Source of the DNA: Streptomyces mayonensis
Lineage (GTDB): Bacteria > Actinomycetota > Actinomycetes > Streptomycetales > Streptomycetaceae
Direction: 5' to 3'
DNA: 64,000 nucleotides
Assembly (NCBI RefSeq): GCF_018982965.1
Contig: NZ_JACBYP010000021.1
Coordinates: 25,112 to 89,111 of the forward strand
Below, piece by piece: positions 27,530-36,262 of this stretch. The translations under genes and the position numbers were made by a program. The notes beneath the pieces were generated by a model. The model did not search any database, was not told the DNA's origin, and was given only the letters and a program-made list of their open reading frames with translations. Position 1 is the stretch's first letter. Every line of letters starts with the position of its first letter.

Positions 27530-27557
27530 CAACAGTGGCCGCCCGCTCGGCATTCCC
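27530..27557 (-). promoter_or_regulatory. SigR-dependent promoter of sigR (sigRp2 type)
   Basis: On the minus strand GGGAAT (27557-27552) and GTTG (27533-27530) are separated by exactly 18 nt, a perfect SigR consensus. The expected transcript begins at about 27523 and includes the upstream ATG of the long isoform. The element sits only 8 nt beyond the stop codon of the preceding gene. Confidence 0.9.
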
Positions 27558-27564
27558 GGGGGCG

Positions 27565-28215
27565 TCAGGCGAGTGATCCGGTCCACTCCACGACGCCGCC
27601 GGTGATCACTTCCAGGGCCTGTTCCTGACCGGTCGCCGCCCGCTTGGGCACCGCGAACCCGTGGTCTCCGTGCTCCACCTCGATCAGGTCGTACGTCCCG
27701 CCGGGCGCCTCGGGGAACTCCTCCGGTCTGCCGAAGGGGTCGTTGCCGCCCTGGACGACGAGGGTGGGCACGCCGGTGCCGAGGAGTTCCCCGGCGCGGG
27801 ACTTCTCGGGCCGGCCCGGCGGGTGCAGCGGGAAGCTGAGGGCGAGGACTGCGTGCGCGCCCAGTTCGGCCGCGGTACGGCAGGCGACGCGGGCGCCGGC
27901 GCTCCGGCCGCCCGAGATCACCGGCAGTCCCGGCGCGGCGAGCGCGGGCCAGACGCCCCGCCAGCCGGTGTCCAGGGTCTTCGGCGCGGGCGCCAGCTTC
28001 TTGCCGGCGACCCGCCAGGGCTGCTCGACGAGGGCGACGCTCACCCCGTGGGCGGGCAGGGCGGCCGCCAGCGCCCTGAGGTCGCGCGCCTCTACGCCGC
28101 CGCCGGCACCGTGGCCGAGGGCGAGCACGAGCCGGGGCGCCGGCGCCGGGTGCCAGGTGATGCGTGCGGTGCCGGCCTCGGTGCCGACGGTGTCGGTGGT
28201 GGTGTCGCTGCTCAC
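27565..28215 (-). CDS. Alpha/beta hydrolase (KANL3/Tex30-like)
   Basis: A 216-aa cytosolic alpha/beta hydrolase. LALGHGAGGG (about 31-40) is the oxyanion region, GGRSAGAR contains the nucleophile Ser, the acid is in QGGNDPFG and the His in VEHGDHGF. This is the small dienelactone-hydrolase-like group often labelled KANL3/Tex30. It begins one base after the stop of the SRAP gene, so the two are co-translated. The substrate is unknown. Its 3' end abuts the sigR promoter. Confidence 0.85.
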   Translation of the reverse strand: MSSDTTTDTVGTEAGTARITWHPAPAPRLVLALGHGAGGGVEARDLRALAAALPAHGVSVALVEQPWRVAGKKLAPAPKTLDTGWRGVWPALAAPGLPVISGGRSAGARVACRTAAELGAHAVLALSFPLHPPGRPEKSRAGELLGTGVPTLVVQGGNDPFGRPEEFPEAPGGTYDLIEVEHGDHGFAVPKRAATGQEQALEVITGGVVEWTGSLA

Positions 28216-28216
28216 G

Positions 28217-29032
28217 TCAGAAGAGTGTGCCCTCTTCGGGTGCCTCGAGCTCCTCTAGCAGCTCCGGCCCGTTGTTGCGGACGTTGCTCACGGCCGTGGA
28301 GACGGGGAAGGCCCGCATCAGCCCGGCGGGCGGCGGTGCCAGCAGGGAGGCCAGTTCGTCCGGGTCGGTGCGCGCCGGGTCGAGCCAGTCGTCCCAGCGG
28401 TCCGGCGTCAGCATCAGCGGCATCCGGGGGTGGATGTCGGCGAGGGCGCGCGGTCCGTCGGCCGGCGCCACCGCGAGCGGCGTGCTCTCGGCCTCGGTCG
28501 TGATCACGGAGCAGGTCACCCACCAGGCCTGGGGGTGGTCGTCCGGCAGGGTCCTGTCCCGCCAGAACTCGTAGAGCCCGGCCATGGCGAACACCGACCC
28601 GTCGGCCGGCGTGACGAAGTACGGCTGCTTGCGGGGCCGCTTCTTCCGCCCCTCGACCTCCAGATCCCGCTCCTGCTTGCCGGTGACCCACTCGTAGTAG
28701 CCGTCGGCGGGCAGGATGCAGCGCCGGGTGCTGAAGGCGCGGCGGTAGGACGGCTTCTCGTGGACGGTCTCCGCGCGGGCGTTGATCATCCGGGCACCGC
28801 CCTCGGGCGTCTTGGCCCAGGACGGGACGAGGCCCCACTTCAGCTTCCGCAGCTGGCGAACCGGTTTCGGGTCCCCGGCGTCTTTCAGAGGACGGTCCAG
28901 GACGACGTGGACCTCCTTGGTGGGGGCCACGTTGTAGTCGGGTTCCAAGCTCTCCTTGGGCTCCCACTTCTCGATCTCAAAGATTCCCGCGAGATCCTCG
29001 GGTCGACGACTCGCCGCATACCGTCCGCACAT
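28217..29032 (-). CDS. SRAP/YedK-type abasic-site processing protein
   Basis: A 271-aa SRAP domain protein (HMCES/YedK family) that forms a thiazolidine crosslink to abasic sites in single-stranded DNA. The start MCGRY gives the required Cys at position 2 after Met removal. Other signatures are YNVAPT, MINARAET, GYYEWV and HPRMPLML with the active-site His. A longer in-frame start upstream would bury Cys2 and is rejected. It is coupled to the downstream alpha/beta hydrolase and divergent from the M50 gene with a gap of 50 nt. Confidence 0.92.
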   Translation of the reverse strand: MCGRYAASRRPEDLAGIFEIEKWEPKESLEPDYNVAPTKEVHVVLDRPLKDAGDPKPVRQLRKLKWGLVPSWAKTPEGGARMINARAETVHEKPSYRRAFSTRRCILPADGYYEWVTGKQERDLEVEGRKKRPRKQPYFVTPADGSVFAMAGLYEFWRDRTLPDDHPQAWWVTCSVITTEAESTPLAVAPADGPRALADIHPRMPLMLTPDRWDDWLDPARTDPDELASLLAPPPAGLMRAFPVSTAVSNVRNNGPELLEELEAPEEGTLF

Positions 29033-29082
29033 ACGTGCCACACTGCCAGACCCCGCGCTTATCCGAGGAGCCCTCCCCGAAC

Positions 29083-29805
29083 ATGGACCACCTCGCATCG
29101 GCCTCGCTCACCTCCCTGTGGGACGAGGTCTCCGGCACCCAGCCCGACCCCGACCTGTGGGTGGTGATCGCGACCCTGGTGGTGGCGCTCGCCGTCGTCG
29201 TGCCGCACGGGCCGTGGCGGATGGCACGCAACGCCATCACCATCGCCCACGAGGGCGGCCACGGGCTCGTGGCGCTGCTCACCGGGCGCACCCTGACCGG
29301 GATAACCCTGCACTCGGACACCAGCGGCCTGACCGTGAGCCGGGGCAAGCCGCGCGGCCTCGGGATGATCCTCACCGCGGTCGCCGGCTACACCGCTCCC
29401 CCGCTGCTCGGCCTGGGCGGCTCCGCGCTGCTCGCGGCGGGCCGCATCACCCTGCTGCTGTGGCTGGCGACGGCCCTGCTCGTCGCCCTGCTGGTGATGG
29501 TCCGCAACGCCTACGGGGTGCTGACGGTGGTGGTCTCCGGCGGCACGTTCGTGCTGGTGTCGTGGCTGGCCGGGCCGCAGGTGCAGGCGGCGTTCGCGTA
29601 CGCGGTGGTGTGGTTCCTGCTGCTCGGCGGGGTGCGTCCGGCCTTCGAGCTGCAGGCCAAGCGGGCGCGCGGTGGCGCGGGGGACTCCGACGCCGACCAG
29701 CTCGCGCGGCTGACGCACGCGCCGGCGGGGGTGTGGTTCTTCCTGTTCCACGCGGTGTCGCTGTGCTCGCTGATAGGCGGGGGGCGCTGGCTGCTGGAGC
29801 TGTGA
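29083..29805 (+). CDS. M50B-like membrane metalloprotease
   Basis: A 240-aa membrane protein with about six helices. AHEGGHGL at 55-62 carries the HExxH zinc motif inside the second membrane segment, as in site-2-type (M50B) peptidases, and a [21 protein letters not shown] segment follows. No PDZ or CBS domain is attached. ATG at 29083 is preferred, since the upstream in-frame stretch overlaps the divergent promoter. The substrate is unknown. Downstream is a GC-rich repeat. Confidence 0.85.
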   Translation: MDHLASASLTSLWDEVSGTQPDPDLWVVIATLVVALAVVVPHGPWRMARNAITIAHEGGHGLVALLTGRTLTGITLHSDTSGLTVSRGKPRGLGMILTAVAGYTAPPLLGLGGSALLAAGRITLLLWLATALLVALLVMVRNAYGVLTVVVSGGTFVLVSWLAGPQVQAAFAYAVVWFLLLGGVRPAFELQAKRARGGAGDSDADQLARLTHAPAGVWFFLFHAVSLCSLIGGGRWLLEL

Positions 29806-29811
29806 CGGGCG

Positions 29812-29873
29812 GGCGAGGACCGGGGAGGGCGAGGACCGGGAGACGAGGACCGGGCGGGCGAGGACCGGGGCCG
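29812..29873. repeat. Short tandem repeat GCGAGGACCGGG
   Basis: Four imperfect copies of GCGAGGACCGGG in the gap between the M50 gene and aroA. The rest of that gap carries the aroA promoter region with unusually A/T-rich bases around 29885-29945. Confidence 0.65.
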
Positions 29874-29983
29874 CACCCGAGCTGCCGCATATATGCACGG
29901 CACGTGCACTGTTGCACTTTCGGTCAGGTTTCGACACTTTTGATCAAGATCCCGGACCGCCTTCAGCCATTAAAGTGGGCGCC

Positions 29984-31300
29984 ATGACCGTGAATCCCGC
30001 GCACACCGATCCCTGGCCCGCCCCGCACGCGAGCGGAGCCGTCGACGCGACCGTCCACGTGCCCGGGTCCAAGTCGGTCACCAACCGCGCACTGGTGCTG
30101 GCCGCCCTCGCCTCCGAGCCCGGCTGGCTGCGCCGCCCGCTGCGCTCCCGGGACACGCTGCTGATGGCCGGGGCCCTGCGCGCGATGGGCGTCGAGATCG
30201 AGGAGGGCGTCGGCCCGGACGGCACCGGGGAGTTCTGGCGGGTCATCCCGGCCGGCCTGCGCGGCCCCGCCACGGTCGACGTCGGCAACGCCGGCACGGT
30301 CATGCGCTTCCTGCCGCCGGTCGCGACCCTCGCCGACGGCGCGGTCCGCTTCGACGGCGACCCGCGGTCGTACGAGCGTCCGCTGCACGGCGTGATCGAC
30401 GCGCTGCGCGTCCTGGGCGCCCGGGTCGACGACGACGGACGCGGCGCCCTGCCGCTGACCGTGCACGGCGGCGGCGCCCTGGAGGGCGGCCCGGTGGAGA
30501 TCGACGCGTCCTCGTCGTCGCAGTTCGTCAGCGCCCTGCTGCTGTCCGGACCGCGTTTCAACCAGGGTGTCGAGGTCCGCCACACCGGTTCGGCGCTGCC
30601 GTCCATGCCGCACATCCGCATGACCGTCGACATGCTGCGCTCGGCCGGCGCCCAGGTCGACACCCCCGAGTCCGGCGGCGAGGCGAACGTCTGGCGGGTG
30701 ACGCCGGGCGCGCTGCTCGGCCGGGACCTGACGGTCGAGCCCGACCTGTCCAACGCCCAGCCGTTCCTGGCGGCCGCCCTGGTGACCGGCGGCAAGATCG
30801 TGATCCCCGACTGGCCGTCCCGCACCACCCAGCCCGGCGACAAGCTGCGTGAGATCTTCACCGACATGGGCGGTTCCTGCGAACTGACCGACTACGGACT
30901 CGTCTTCGCGGGCTCGGGCGCCATCCACGGCATCGACGTCGACCTCGGCGAGGTCGGCGAGCTGACCCCCGGCATCGCGGCCGTCGCCGCCCTCGCGGAC
31001 TCCCCCTCCACCCTGCGCGGCGTGGCGCACCTGCGCCTGCACGAGACGGACCGCCTGGCCGCGCTGACCAAGGAGATCAACGAACTCGGCGGTGACGTCA
31101 CCGAGACCGCCGACGGCCTGCACATCCGCCCCCGCGCCCTGCACGAAGGCGTCTTCCACACCTACGACGACCACCGCATGGCCACCGCCGGCGCGGTGCT
31201 CGGCCTCGCCGTCGAGGGCGTACGGATCGAGAACGTGGCGACGACCGCGAAGACCCTGCCCGACTTCCCCGACCTGTGGACCGGGATGCTCGGGGCGTAG
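29984..31300 (+). CDS. aroA: 3-Phosphoshikimate 1-carboxyvinyltransferase
   Basis: EPSP synthase of the shikimate pathway, 438 aa, transferring enolpyruvyl from PEP to shikimate-3-phosphate. Conserved motifs are [11 protein letters not shown] (about 25-35), [37 protein letters not shown] and [15 protein letters not shown]. The start is MTVNPAH at 29984, with only non-conserved sequence upstream. rsgA follows 12 nt after the stop, probably in the same transcript. Confidence 0.96.
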   Translation: MTVNPAHTDPWPAPHASGAVDATVHVPGSKSVTNRALVLAALASEPGWLRRPLRSRDTLLMAGALRAMGVEIEEGVGPDGTGEFWRVIPAGLRGPATVDVGNAGTVMRFLPPVATLADGAVRFDGDPRSYERPLHGVIDALRVLGARVDDDGRGALPLTVHGGGALEGGPVEIDASSSSQFVSALLLSGPRFNQGVEVRHTGSALPSMPHIRMTVDMLRSAGAQVDTPESGGEANVWRVTPGALLGRDLTVEPDLSNAQPFLAAALVTGGKIVIPDWPSRTTQPGDKLREIFTDMGGSCELTDYGLVFAGSGAIHGIDVDLGEVGELTPGIAAVAALADSPSTLRGVAHLRLHETDRLAALTKEINELGGDVTETADGLHIRPRALHEGVFHTYDDHRMATAGAVLGLAVEGVRIENVATTAKTLPDFPDLWTGMLGA

Positions 31301-31312
31301 GGACGGTTCGCC

Positions 31313-32326
31313 ATGCGCCGCTACGGCAAGCACACCGACGAGGACGACATCCGCACCCGCCCGAACCGCAAGGGCAACCGGCCGCGCACCCACACCCGGC
31401 CCAAGCACGAGGACGCCGCCGCGGGCCTGGTCCTCACGGTGGACCGGGGCCGGCTGACCTGCCTGGTCGAGGACCGGGTCGTCATGGCGATGAAGGCCCG
31501 CGAGCTGGGCCGCAAGGCGGCGGTCGTGGGCGACCGGGTGGCCCTGGTCGGCGACCTGTCCGGCAAGAAGGACACCCTCGCCCGCATCGTCCGCATCGAG
31601 GAGCGCACGTCCGTGCTGCGCCGCACGGCGGACGACGACGATCCCTACGAGCGGGTGGTCGTCGCCAACGCCGACCAGCTCGCCGTCGTCACCGCGCTCG
31701 CCGACCCCGAGCCGCGCCCGCGCCTCATCGACCGCTGCCTGGTCGCGGCCTTCGACGGCGGCCTCACCCCGCTGCTGGTGATGACCAAGTCGGACCTGGC
31801 CCCGCCGGACGAACTCCTCGACCTCTACGGCGCGTTGGACATCCCGTACGTCGTCACCAGCCGCGAGGGGCTGGAGAACGGCGCGGCCGCCGACCTCGTG
31901 CGCGAACACCTGGACGGAAAGATCACGGCCTTCGTCGGGCACTCGGGTGTCGGCAAGACGACCCTGGTCAACACCCTGGTGCCCGAGGACCGCCGCCGGA
32001 TGACGGGCCATGTCAACGCGGTGACGGGCCGCGGCCGGCACACCACGACCTCCGCCCTCGCCCTGCCGCTCTCCTCCGACGGGGGCGGCTGGGTCGTCGA
32101 CACCCCGGGCGTGCGGTCGTTCGGTCTCGCGCACATCGACCCGTCCCGGGTGATCAACGCCTTCCCGGACCTGGTGCCCGGTACGGAGGGCTGCCCGCGC
32201 GCGTGCAGTCACGACGAGCCCGACTGCGCGCTGGACGCCTGGGTGGCCGAGGGGCACGCCGACCCGGCGCGGCTGTACTCGCTGCGCCGGCTGCTGGCGA
32301 CGCGGGAACGCAGGGAAGGCGACTGA
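31313..32326 (+). CDS. rsgA: Ribosome small-subunit-dependent GTPase RsgA
   Basis: A 337-aa circularly permuted GTPase (YjeQ/RsgA) assisting 30S maturation. An N-terminal OB fold (about 35-105) is followed by permuted G motifs: TKSD (G4), then P-loop GHSGVGKTTLV (G1), and DTPGVRSFG (G3). A C-terminal zinc knuckle is seen in GCPRACSHDEPDCAL. A basic Arg/Lys N-terminal extension is normal for actinobacteria. Close spacing to aroA suggests co-transcription. Confidence 0.95.
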   Translation: MRRYGKHTDEDDIRTRPNRKGNRPRTHTRPKHEDAAAGLVLTVDRGRLTCLVEDRVVMAMKARELGRKAAVVGDRVALVGDLSGKKDTLARIVRIEERTSVLRRTADDDDPYERVVVANADQLAVVTALADPEPRPRLIDRCLVAAFDGGLTPLLVMTKSDLAPPDELLDLYGALDIPYVVTSREGLENGAAADLVREHLDGKITAFVGHSGVGKTTLVNTLVPEDRRRMTGHVNAVTGRGRHTTTSALALPLSSDGGGWVVDTPGVRSFGLAHIDPSRVINAFPDLVPGTEGCPRACSHDEPDCALDAWVAEGHADPARLYSLRRLLATRERREGD

Positions 32327-32467
32327 CCTCCGCGTTGTTTGCCGTGGCGTGCCACCGGTAAGTGCATAATCGCACCAAGCCGGGACCAAGCCCGAGCAAA
32401 GCCGGACGAGTCACCGGGCCGGCGCCGACACAGCGGTCGTGGTACGGGAACTACGGGAGGACAAGAC

Positions 32468-32791
32468 ATGGCGTGGCTGCTGGTCATAGTGGCCGGGGTG
32501 CTCGAAACCGGCTTCGCCGTCTGTCTGAAGCTGTCGCACGGCTTCACCCGGCTCTGGCCCACCGTCGCCTTCTGCGCCTTCGCACTGGGCAGCTTCGGTC
32601 TGCTGACGATGTCCCTGAAGAAGCTCGACGTCGGCCCGGCGTACGCCGTGTGGACCGGCATCGGCGCGGCGGGCACCGCCATCTACGGCATGGTCTTCCT
32701 CGGCGACCTGGTCTCGACCCTCAAGGTCGTCTCGATCAGCCTGGTCATCATCGGTGTGATCGGCCTCCAGCTCTCCGGCTCGGCCCACTAG
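32468..32791 (+). CDS. SMR-family exporter (Gdx/SugE-like)
   Basis: A 107-aa four-helix small multidrug resistance protein. The central Glu of helix 1 is in GVLETGFAVCLKLSHGF, and GPAYAVWTGIGAAGTAIYG is the signature of the Gdx/SugE subgroup, which exports guanidinium rather than broad drugs. ATG at 32468 has GGGAGGA upstream. No guanidine riboswitch could be found in front of it. It is convergent with a TetR regulator that may or may not control it. Confidence 0.88.
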   Translation: MAWLLVIVAGVLETGFAVCLKLSHGFTRLWPTVAFCAFALGSFGLLTMSLKKLDVGPAYAVWTGIGAAGTAIYGMVFLGDLVSTLKVVSISLVIIGVIGLQLSGSAH

Positions 32792-32833
32792 GTGTACTGA
32801 CCCGGAGTCCGCCGGCCGCGGTGGGTCCGGCCC

Positions 32834-33445
32834 TCAGGCCGTCAACCGGCGTGGCAGGGCGGTGCGTACGAGGTCGGCGACCCCGCCCTCGGCGGGCGGC
32901 GCGGCGACGCAGGACAGGGCGAGCCGCACGGCCAGTTCGCAGGAGCGGGCCAACTCGGCGGCGTCCGGCGGCGCGAGCGGACCCCCGCCGTTCAGGACAG
33001 CCACGGCGCGGTCGCGGACGAGGGTCACGAAATCCCCGGGCGAGGGCAGCGGACCGTCGGCCCTGCGCTGGGCCGGGACACCGGAGGAGGACGGCACGGC
33101 CGTCAGGGCCGGTGCGGGCAGCCGCTCGCTCCAGCAGCCGGTGAGCATGGCACGGACCAGCAGGTTGTCGTGGGCGGCCGACATCATCCATTCGGCGGTC
33201 GCGGTGAGCCGTTCGCGCGGGTCGCTGGGACCGGAGAGCGCACGCTCCACCCCCGCGAGGTAGCCGTCGGCCTCGCGCCGGACGAGTGCCCGGGCGAGAC
33301 CGTCCTTGCTGCCGAACTCGTTGTAGAGCGTCTGCCGGGACACACCGGCCGACGCGGCCACGTCCACCATCCGCACGGCGGCCCAGGGCCGGCGCGCCAG
33401 CGCCGTGTAAGCGGCGTCGAGCAGGGACTCCCGGGCTGCAGGCAC
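32834..33445 (-). CDS. TetR-family regulator
   Basis: A 203-aa repressor-type protein. The N-terminal helix-turn-helix is VDVAASAGVSRQTLYNEFG (about 30-48) and the C-terminal ligand domain is Ala/Leu-rich. GTG at 33445 is used because GGGAGG lies five to six bases upstream; no other start codon occurs in this frame close to the domain. Convergent with the SMR gene and divergent from hisN across an intergenic repeat (33556-33718). The ligand and targets are unknown. Confidence 0.85.
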   Translation of the reverse strand: MPAARESLLDAAYTALARRPWAAVRMVDVAASAGVSRQTLYNEFGSKDGLARALVRREADGYLAGVERALSGPSDPRERLTATAEWMMSAAHDNLLVRAMLTGCWSERLPAPALTAVPSSSGVPAQRRADGPLPSPGDFVTLVRDRAVAVLNGGGPLAPPDAAELARSCELAVRLALSCVAAPPAEGGVADLVRTALPRRLTA

Positions 33446-33555
33446 CCTTGCCTCCCTCGGCCGACCAACTCGCTGCCCAGATTTGACGCACCCGACAACA
33501 CTGTCAAGAGCCCCCGCACATCCGAACACCGACACCGACGGGGCAGCCGCCGCCC

Positions 33556-33718
33556 CGTAGCTGCGGGCAACCGCGAGTCGCGTAGCTGCGGGCAATCGTG
33601 CCTCCCCCAGTGCTGAAGACCTGGGAGGTACCCCCAGGGCGGCACGGGTGGGCGCAGCGGTGCCCGTCGGCGCCGGGCAGCGCGACCCACCCCCGCCCAG
33701 CATCAACCCGGGCACCAA
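33556..33718 (+). repeat. Dispersed intergenic repeat, copy A
   Basis: About 160 bp shared with 49835-50022. It starts with two GTAGCTGCGGGCAA units and ends in CGCCGGGCAGCGCGACCC and GGGCACC. Copy A contains an extra palindromic block (33601-33635, CCTCCCCCAG ... GGTACCCCC) that copy B lacks at this site. Fills most of the TetR-hisN gap and encodes nothing obvious. Confidence 0.8.
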
Positions 33719-33819
33719 CTGAACGCACCCGCCCCGCGCACGCGGCCGGCACGCGGTCCCGCCACGCCCGCCAAACCCCTGGTAGCCCCGCCCCATCCCC
33801 GACAGATAGCGTGACCCGC

Positions 33820-34620
33820 ATGCCCGACTACCTCGACGACCTCCGCCTCGCCCACGTTCTCGCCGACGCCGCCGACGCCGCGACGATGGACCGCTTCAAG
33901 GCCCTCGACCTCAAGGTCGAGACGAAGCCGGACATGACCCCGGTGAGCGAGGCGGACAAGGCCGCCGAGGAGCTCATCCGCGGTCACCTCGCCCGCGCCC
34001 GCCCCCGCGACTCGGTCCAGGGCGAGGAGTTCGGCGTCGCGGGCGCCGGCCCCCGCCGCTGGGTGATCGACCCGATCGACGGCACCAAGAACTACGTACG
34101 CGGCGTCCCCGTCTGGGCCACGCTCATCGCCCTCATGGAAGCGGCCGAGGGCGGCTACCAGCCGGTCGTCGGCCTCGTCTCCGCGCCCGCGCTGGGCCGC
34201 CGCTGGTGGGCGGTGCAGGACCACGGCGCGTTCACCGGCCGCAGCCTGACCTCGGCCTCCCGGCTCCGCGTCTCCCAGGTCTCCACGCTCACGGACGCCT
34301 CGTTCGCGTACTCCTCGCTCGGCGGCTGGGAGGAGCAGGGCCGGCTGGACGGGTTCCTGGACCTGACCCGCGAGGTGTGGCGCACGCGCGCGTACGGCGA
34401 CTTCTGGCCCTACATGATGGTGGCCGAGGGCTCGGTCGACATCTGTGCCGAACCCGAGCTGTCCCTCTGGGACATGGCGGCGAGTGCGGTCATCGTCGCG
34501 GAGGCGGGCGGCACCTTCACCGGTCTCGACGGCCGCCCCGGCCCGCACAGCGGCAACGCGGCGGCGTCCAACGGCCGACTCCACGACGAGCTGCTCGGCT
34601 ATCTCAACCAGCGCTACTGA
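33820..34620 (+). CDS. hisN: Histidinol-phosphate phosphatase (IMPase family)
   Basis: A 266-aa Mg-dependent phosphatase of the inositol monophosphatase family. In Streptomyces this orthologue supplies the histidinol-phosphatase step of histidine synthesis. Metal motifs are present: GEEFG, WVIDPIDGTKNYVRG and SLWDMAASAVIVAEAGG. ATG at 33820 (MPDYLDDLRLAH) is the conserved N-terminus. The upstream in-frame stretch is the intergenic repeat. The histidine role is inferred from orthology, since sequence alone does not separate it from inositol phosphatases. Confidence 0.88.
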   Translation: MPDYLDDLRLAHVLADAADAATMDRFKALDLKVETKPDMTPVSEADKAAEELIRGHLARARPRDSVQGEEFGVAGAGPRRWVIDPIDGTKNYVRGVPVWATLIALMEAAEGGYQPVVGLVSAPALGRRWWAVQDHGAFTGRSLTSASRLRVSQVSTLTDASFAYSSLGGWEEQGRLDGFLDLTREVWRTRAYGDFWPYMMVAEGSVDICAEPELSLWDMAASAVIVAEAGGTFTGLDGRPGPHSGNAAASNGRLHDELLGYLNQRY

Positions 34621-34854
34621 GCACGCACCGACCGGCGCCACCGGGCACGCACCGCGCGCCTCGCCCCTCACCGGTCTCGACGACCGCCCCACCACCCCCT
34701 TCGCGCCCACCGTTCCTCTCCACGCCCCCCGACGTGCTCTCCGCGCCCCCTTGTTGACCCTCGCTTTGCCTGCCACTCTGAGGGCTCCCCCACTTGTGAA
34801 CTTGTGAATCCATGAACGCACTCATGGATCACCGGCAGGAGGTGGCTTCATCCC

Positions 34855-35262
34855 ATGCTCGTCCACGAAGTCATGAGCACCGTCGTCCTGACCATCGGCC
34901 CCGCCCACACGCTCCGCCAGGCCGCCGCCCTGATGTCCGCCCGCCACGTCGGCGCGGCGGTGGTGTACGACCCCGACGCCGACGGCATCGGCATCCTCAC
35001 CGAACGCGACGTGCTGGTCTCCGTCGGCCGGGGCCAGGACCCGGACACCGAGCACGCCCACGCCCACACCACCACCGACGTCGTCTTCGCCGCACCGGTC
35101 TGGACCGTGGAGGAGGCCGCCGGGGCGATGGTGCACGGCGGTTTCCGGCACCTCATCGTGCTCGACGGCGGTGAGCCCGTCGGCATCGTGTCGGTGCGCG
35201 ACATCATCCGCTGCTGGACGCCCGCGCGCCCCCGGCGCGCGGCACCGGCGGTGACCGCCTGA
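34855..35262 (+). CDS. Tandem CBS-domain protein
   Basis: A 135-aa protein made of two CBS motifs (about 5-60 and 75-125; MLVHEVMSTVVLTIG, LTERDVLVSVGRG, FRHLIVLDGGEPVGIVSVRD). Such stand-alone pairs bind adenine nucleotides as energy sensors; the partner is unknown. GGCAGGAGG precedes the ATG. The 234 nt between hisN and this gene contain only pyrimidine-rich non-coding sequence. Confidence 0.88.
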   Translation: MLVHEVMSTVVLTIGPAHTLRQAAALMSARHVGAAVVYDPDADGIGILTERDVLVSVGRGQDPDTEHAHAHTTTDVVFAAPVWTVEEAAGAMVHGGFRHLIVLDGGEPVGIVSVRDIIRCWTPARPRRAAPAVTA

Positions 35263-35281
35263 GGGAGACCCGGCTCCGCCG

Positions 35282-36169
35282 TCAGCCCCGTACGCACTGC
35301 TCGATCACCGAGGCGACCTGCTCGACCGCGGGCGAATCGGTGCGGGTCCTGCGGGCCAGCACGAGGTCCACCGGTTCCGGCTCGGCGAGCGGCACGTACG
35401 TCACGCCGTCCAGCCGCAGACTCCGGACCGACTGCGGAACGAGCGCCACGCCGTGTCCCGCGGCGACGAAGACGACGAGCGTGGCCGTCTCGCCGACCTC
35501 GACGAGGGCCGCGGGCCGGAAGCCGGCCCGGCCGCAGGCGGACAGGACCCGGTCGTACATGGAGGACCGGGGCTGCGAGGAGTGGATGACGAAGGGCTCG
35601 TCGGCCAGCGCCCGCAGCGGGACGGCCGGGCGGCAGGCCAGCGGATGGCGCGAGGGCAGTACGGCCATCAGGGACTCGGTGCGCAGCGGCGCCGTGCGGA
35701 CCTGCGCGGTTCCGGCCGTGTCGGGGCGGCACACCGCGAGGTCGTACGCGCCGGTGAGCAGGCCGTCGAGGAGTTGCGGGGTGAGCACCTCGCCGTGCAG
35801 TTCCAGGGAGATGCCCGGCAACCGCGCCCGTACCGTGCGGGACACGCGCGGCAGCACGTCGTAGGTGGCGGTACCGATGAAACCGACGGAGACCCGGCCC
35901 GCCCGGCCGCCCGCCAGCTCCGCCATGTGGGCCCGCGCGCGCTCCTCCTCGGCCAGCAGCCCGCGGGCGTACCCGATCAGGTCCCGCCCCGCTTCGGTGA
36001 GACCGACGTGCCGGGTGGAGCGGTGGAACAGGGCGGTGCCCAGCTCGCGCTCCAGCTGCTTGATCTGCTGGGAGAGCGCGGGCTGGGCGACGTGCAGCCG
36101 GGCCGCCGCGCGGCCGAAGTGGCACTCCTCGGCGAGAACGAGGAAGTAGCGGACCTGGCGGAGCTCCAT
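35282..36169 (-). CDS. LysR-family regulator next to thiolase operon
   Basis: A 295-aa LysR-type regulator. The helix-turn-helix is in residues 1-60 (AAARLHVAQPALSQQIKQLE), followed by the periplasmic-binding-like effector domain. It is divergent from the thiolase/CoA-transferase operon with a gap of 93 nt and is the natural candidate activator of it. A small palindrome (36184-36197) lies in that gap. The effector is not predictable, although LysR regulators of this neighbourhood type (CatR/PcaQ) usually sense aromatic-acid intermediates. Confidence 0.88.
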   Translation of the reverse strand: MELRQVRYFLVLAEECHFGRAAARLHVAQPALSQQIKQLERELGTALFHRSTRHVGLTEAGRDLIGYARGLLAEEERARAHMAELAGGRAGRVSVGFIGTATYDVLPRVSRTVRARLPGISLELHGEVLTPQLLDGLLTGAYDLAVCRPDTAGTAQVRTAPLRTESLMAVLPSRHPLACRPAVPLRALADEPFVIHSSQPRSSMYDRVLSACGRAGFRPAALVEVGETATLVVFVAAGHGVALVPQSVRSLRLDGVTYVPLAEPEPVDLVLARRTRTDSPAVEQVASVIEQCVRG

Positions 36170-36183
36170 GGGCCCAGCCTAGA

Positions 36184-36197
36184 GGCTTTCATAAGCC
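36184..36197. promoter_or_regulatory. Candidate LysR operator
   Basis: GGCTT, four bases, AAGCC: a palindrome between the divergent LysR and thiolase genes, 15 nt before the LysR start. Position fits an autoregulatory LysR site; binding is inferred only. Confidence 0.4.
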
Positions 36198-36262
36198 CTG
36201 CTTCTCAATGGCGCACAATTAGGTCTTGGACGCGAACAAGTGGGCGCTCCTACCGTGGCGGC

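Noticed and set aside
29963..32389. An 808-codon minus-strand open frame
   Set aside because: Antisense shadow of aroA and rsgA with low-complexity His/Gly/Gln composition and no domain.
32362..32467. Guanidine riboswitch before the Gdx/SugE-like gene
   Set aside because: ACGA/ACGG-like tetramers occur, but I could not build the two symmetric hairpins of a guanidine-II element nor the ykkC core.
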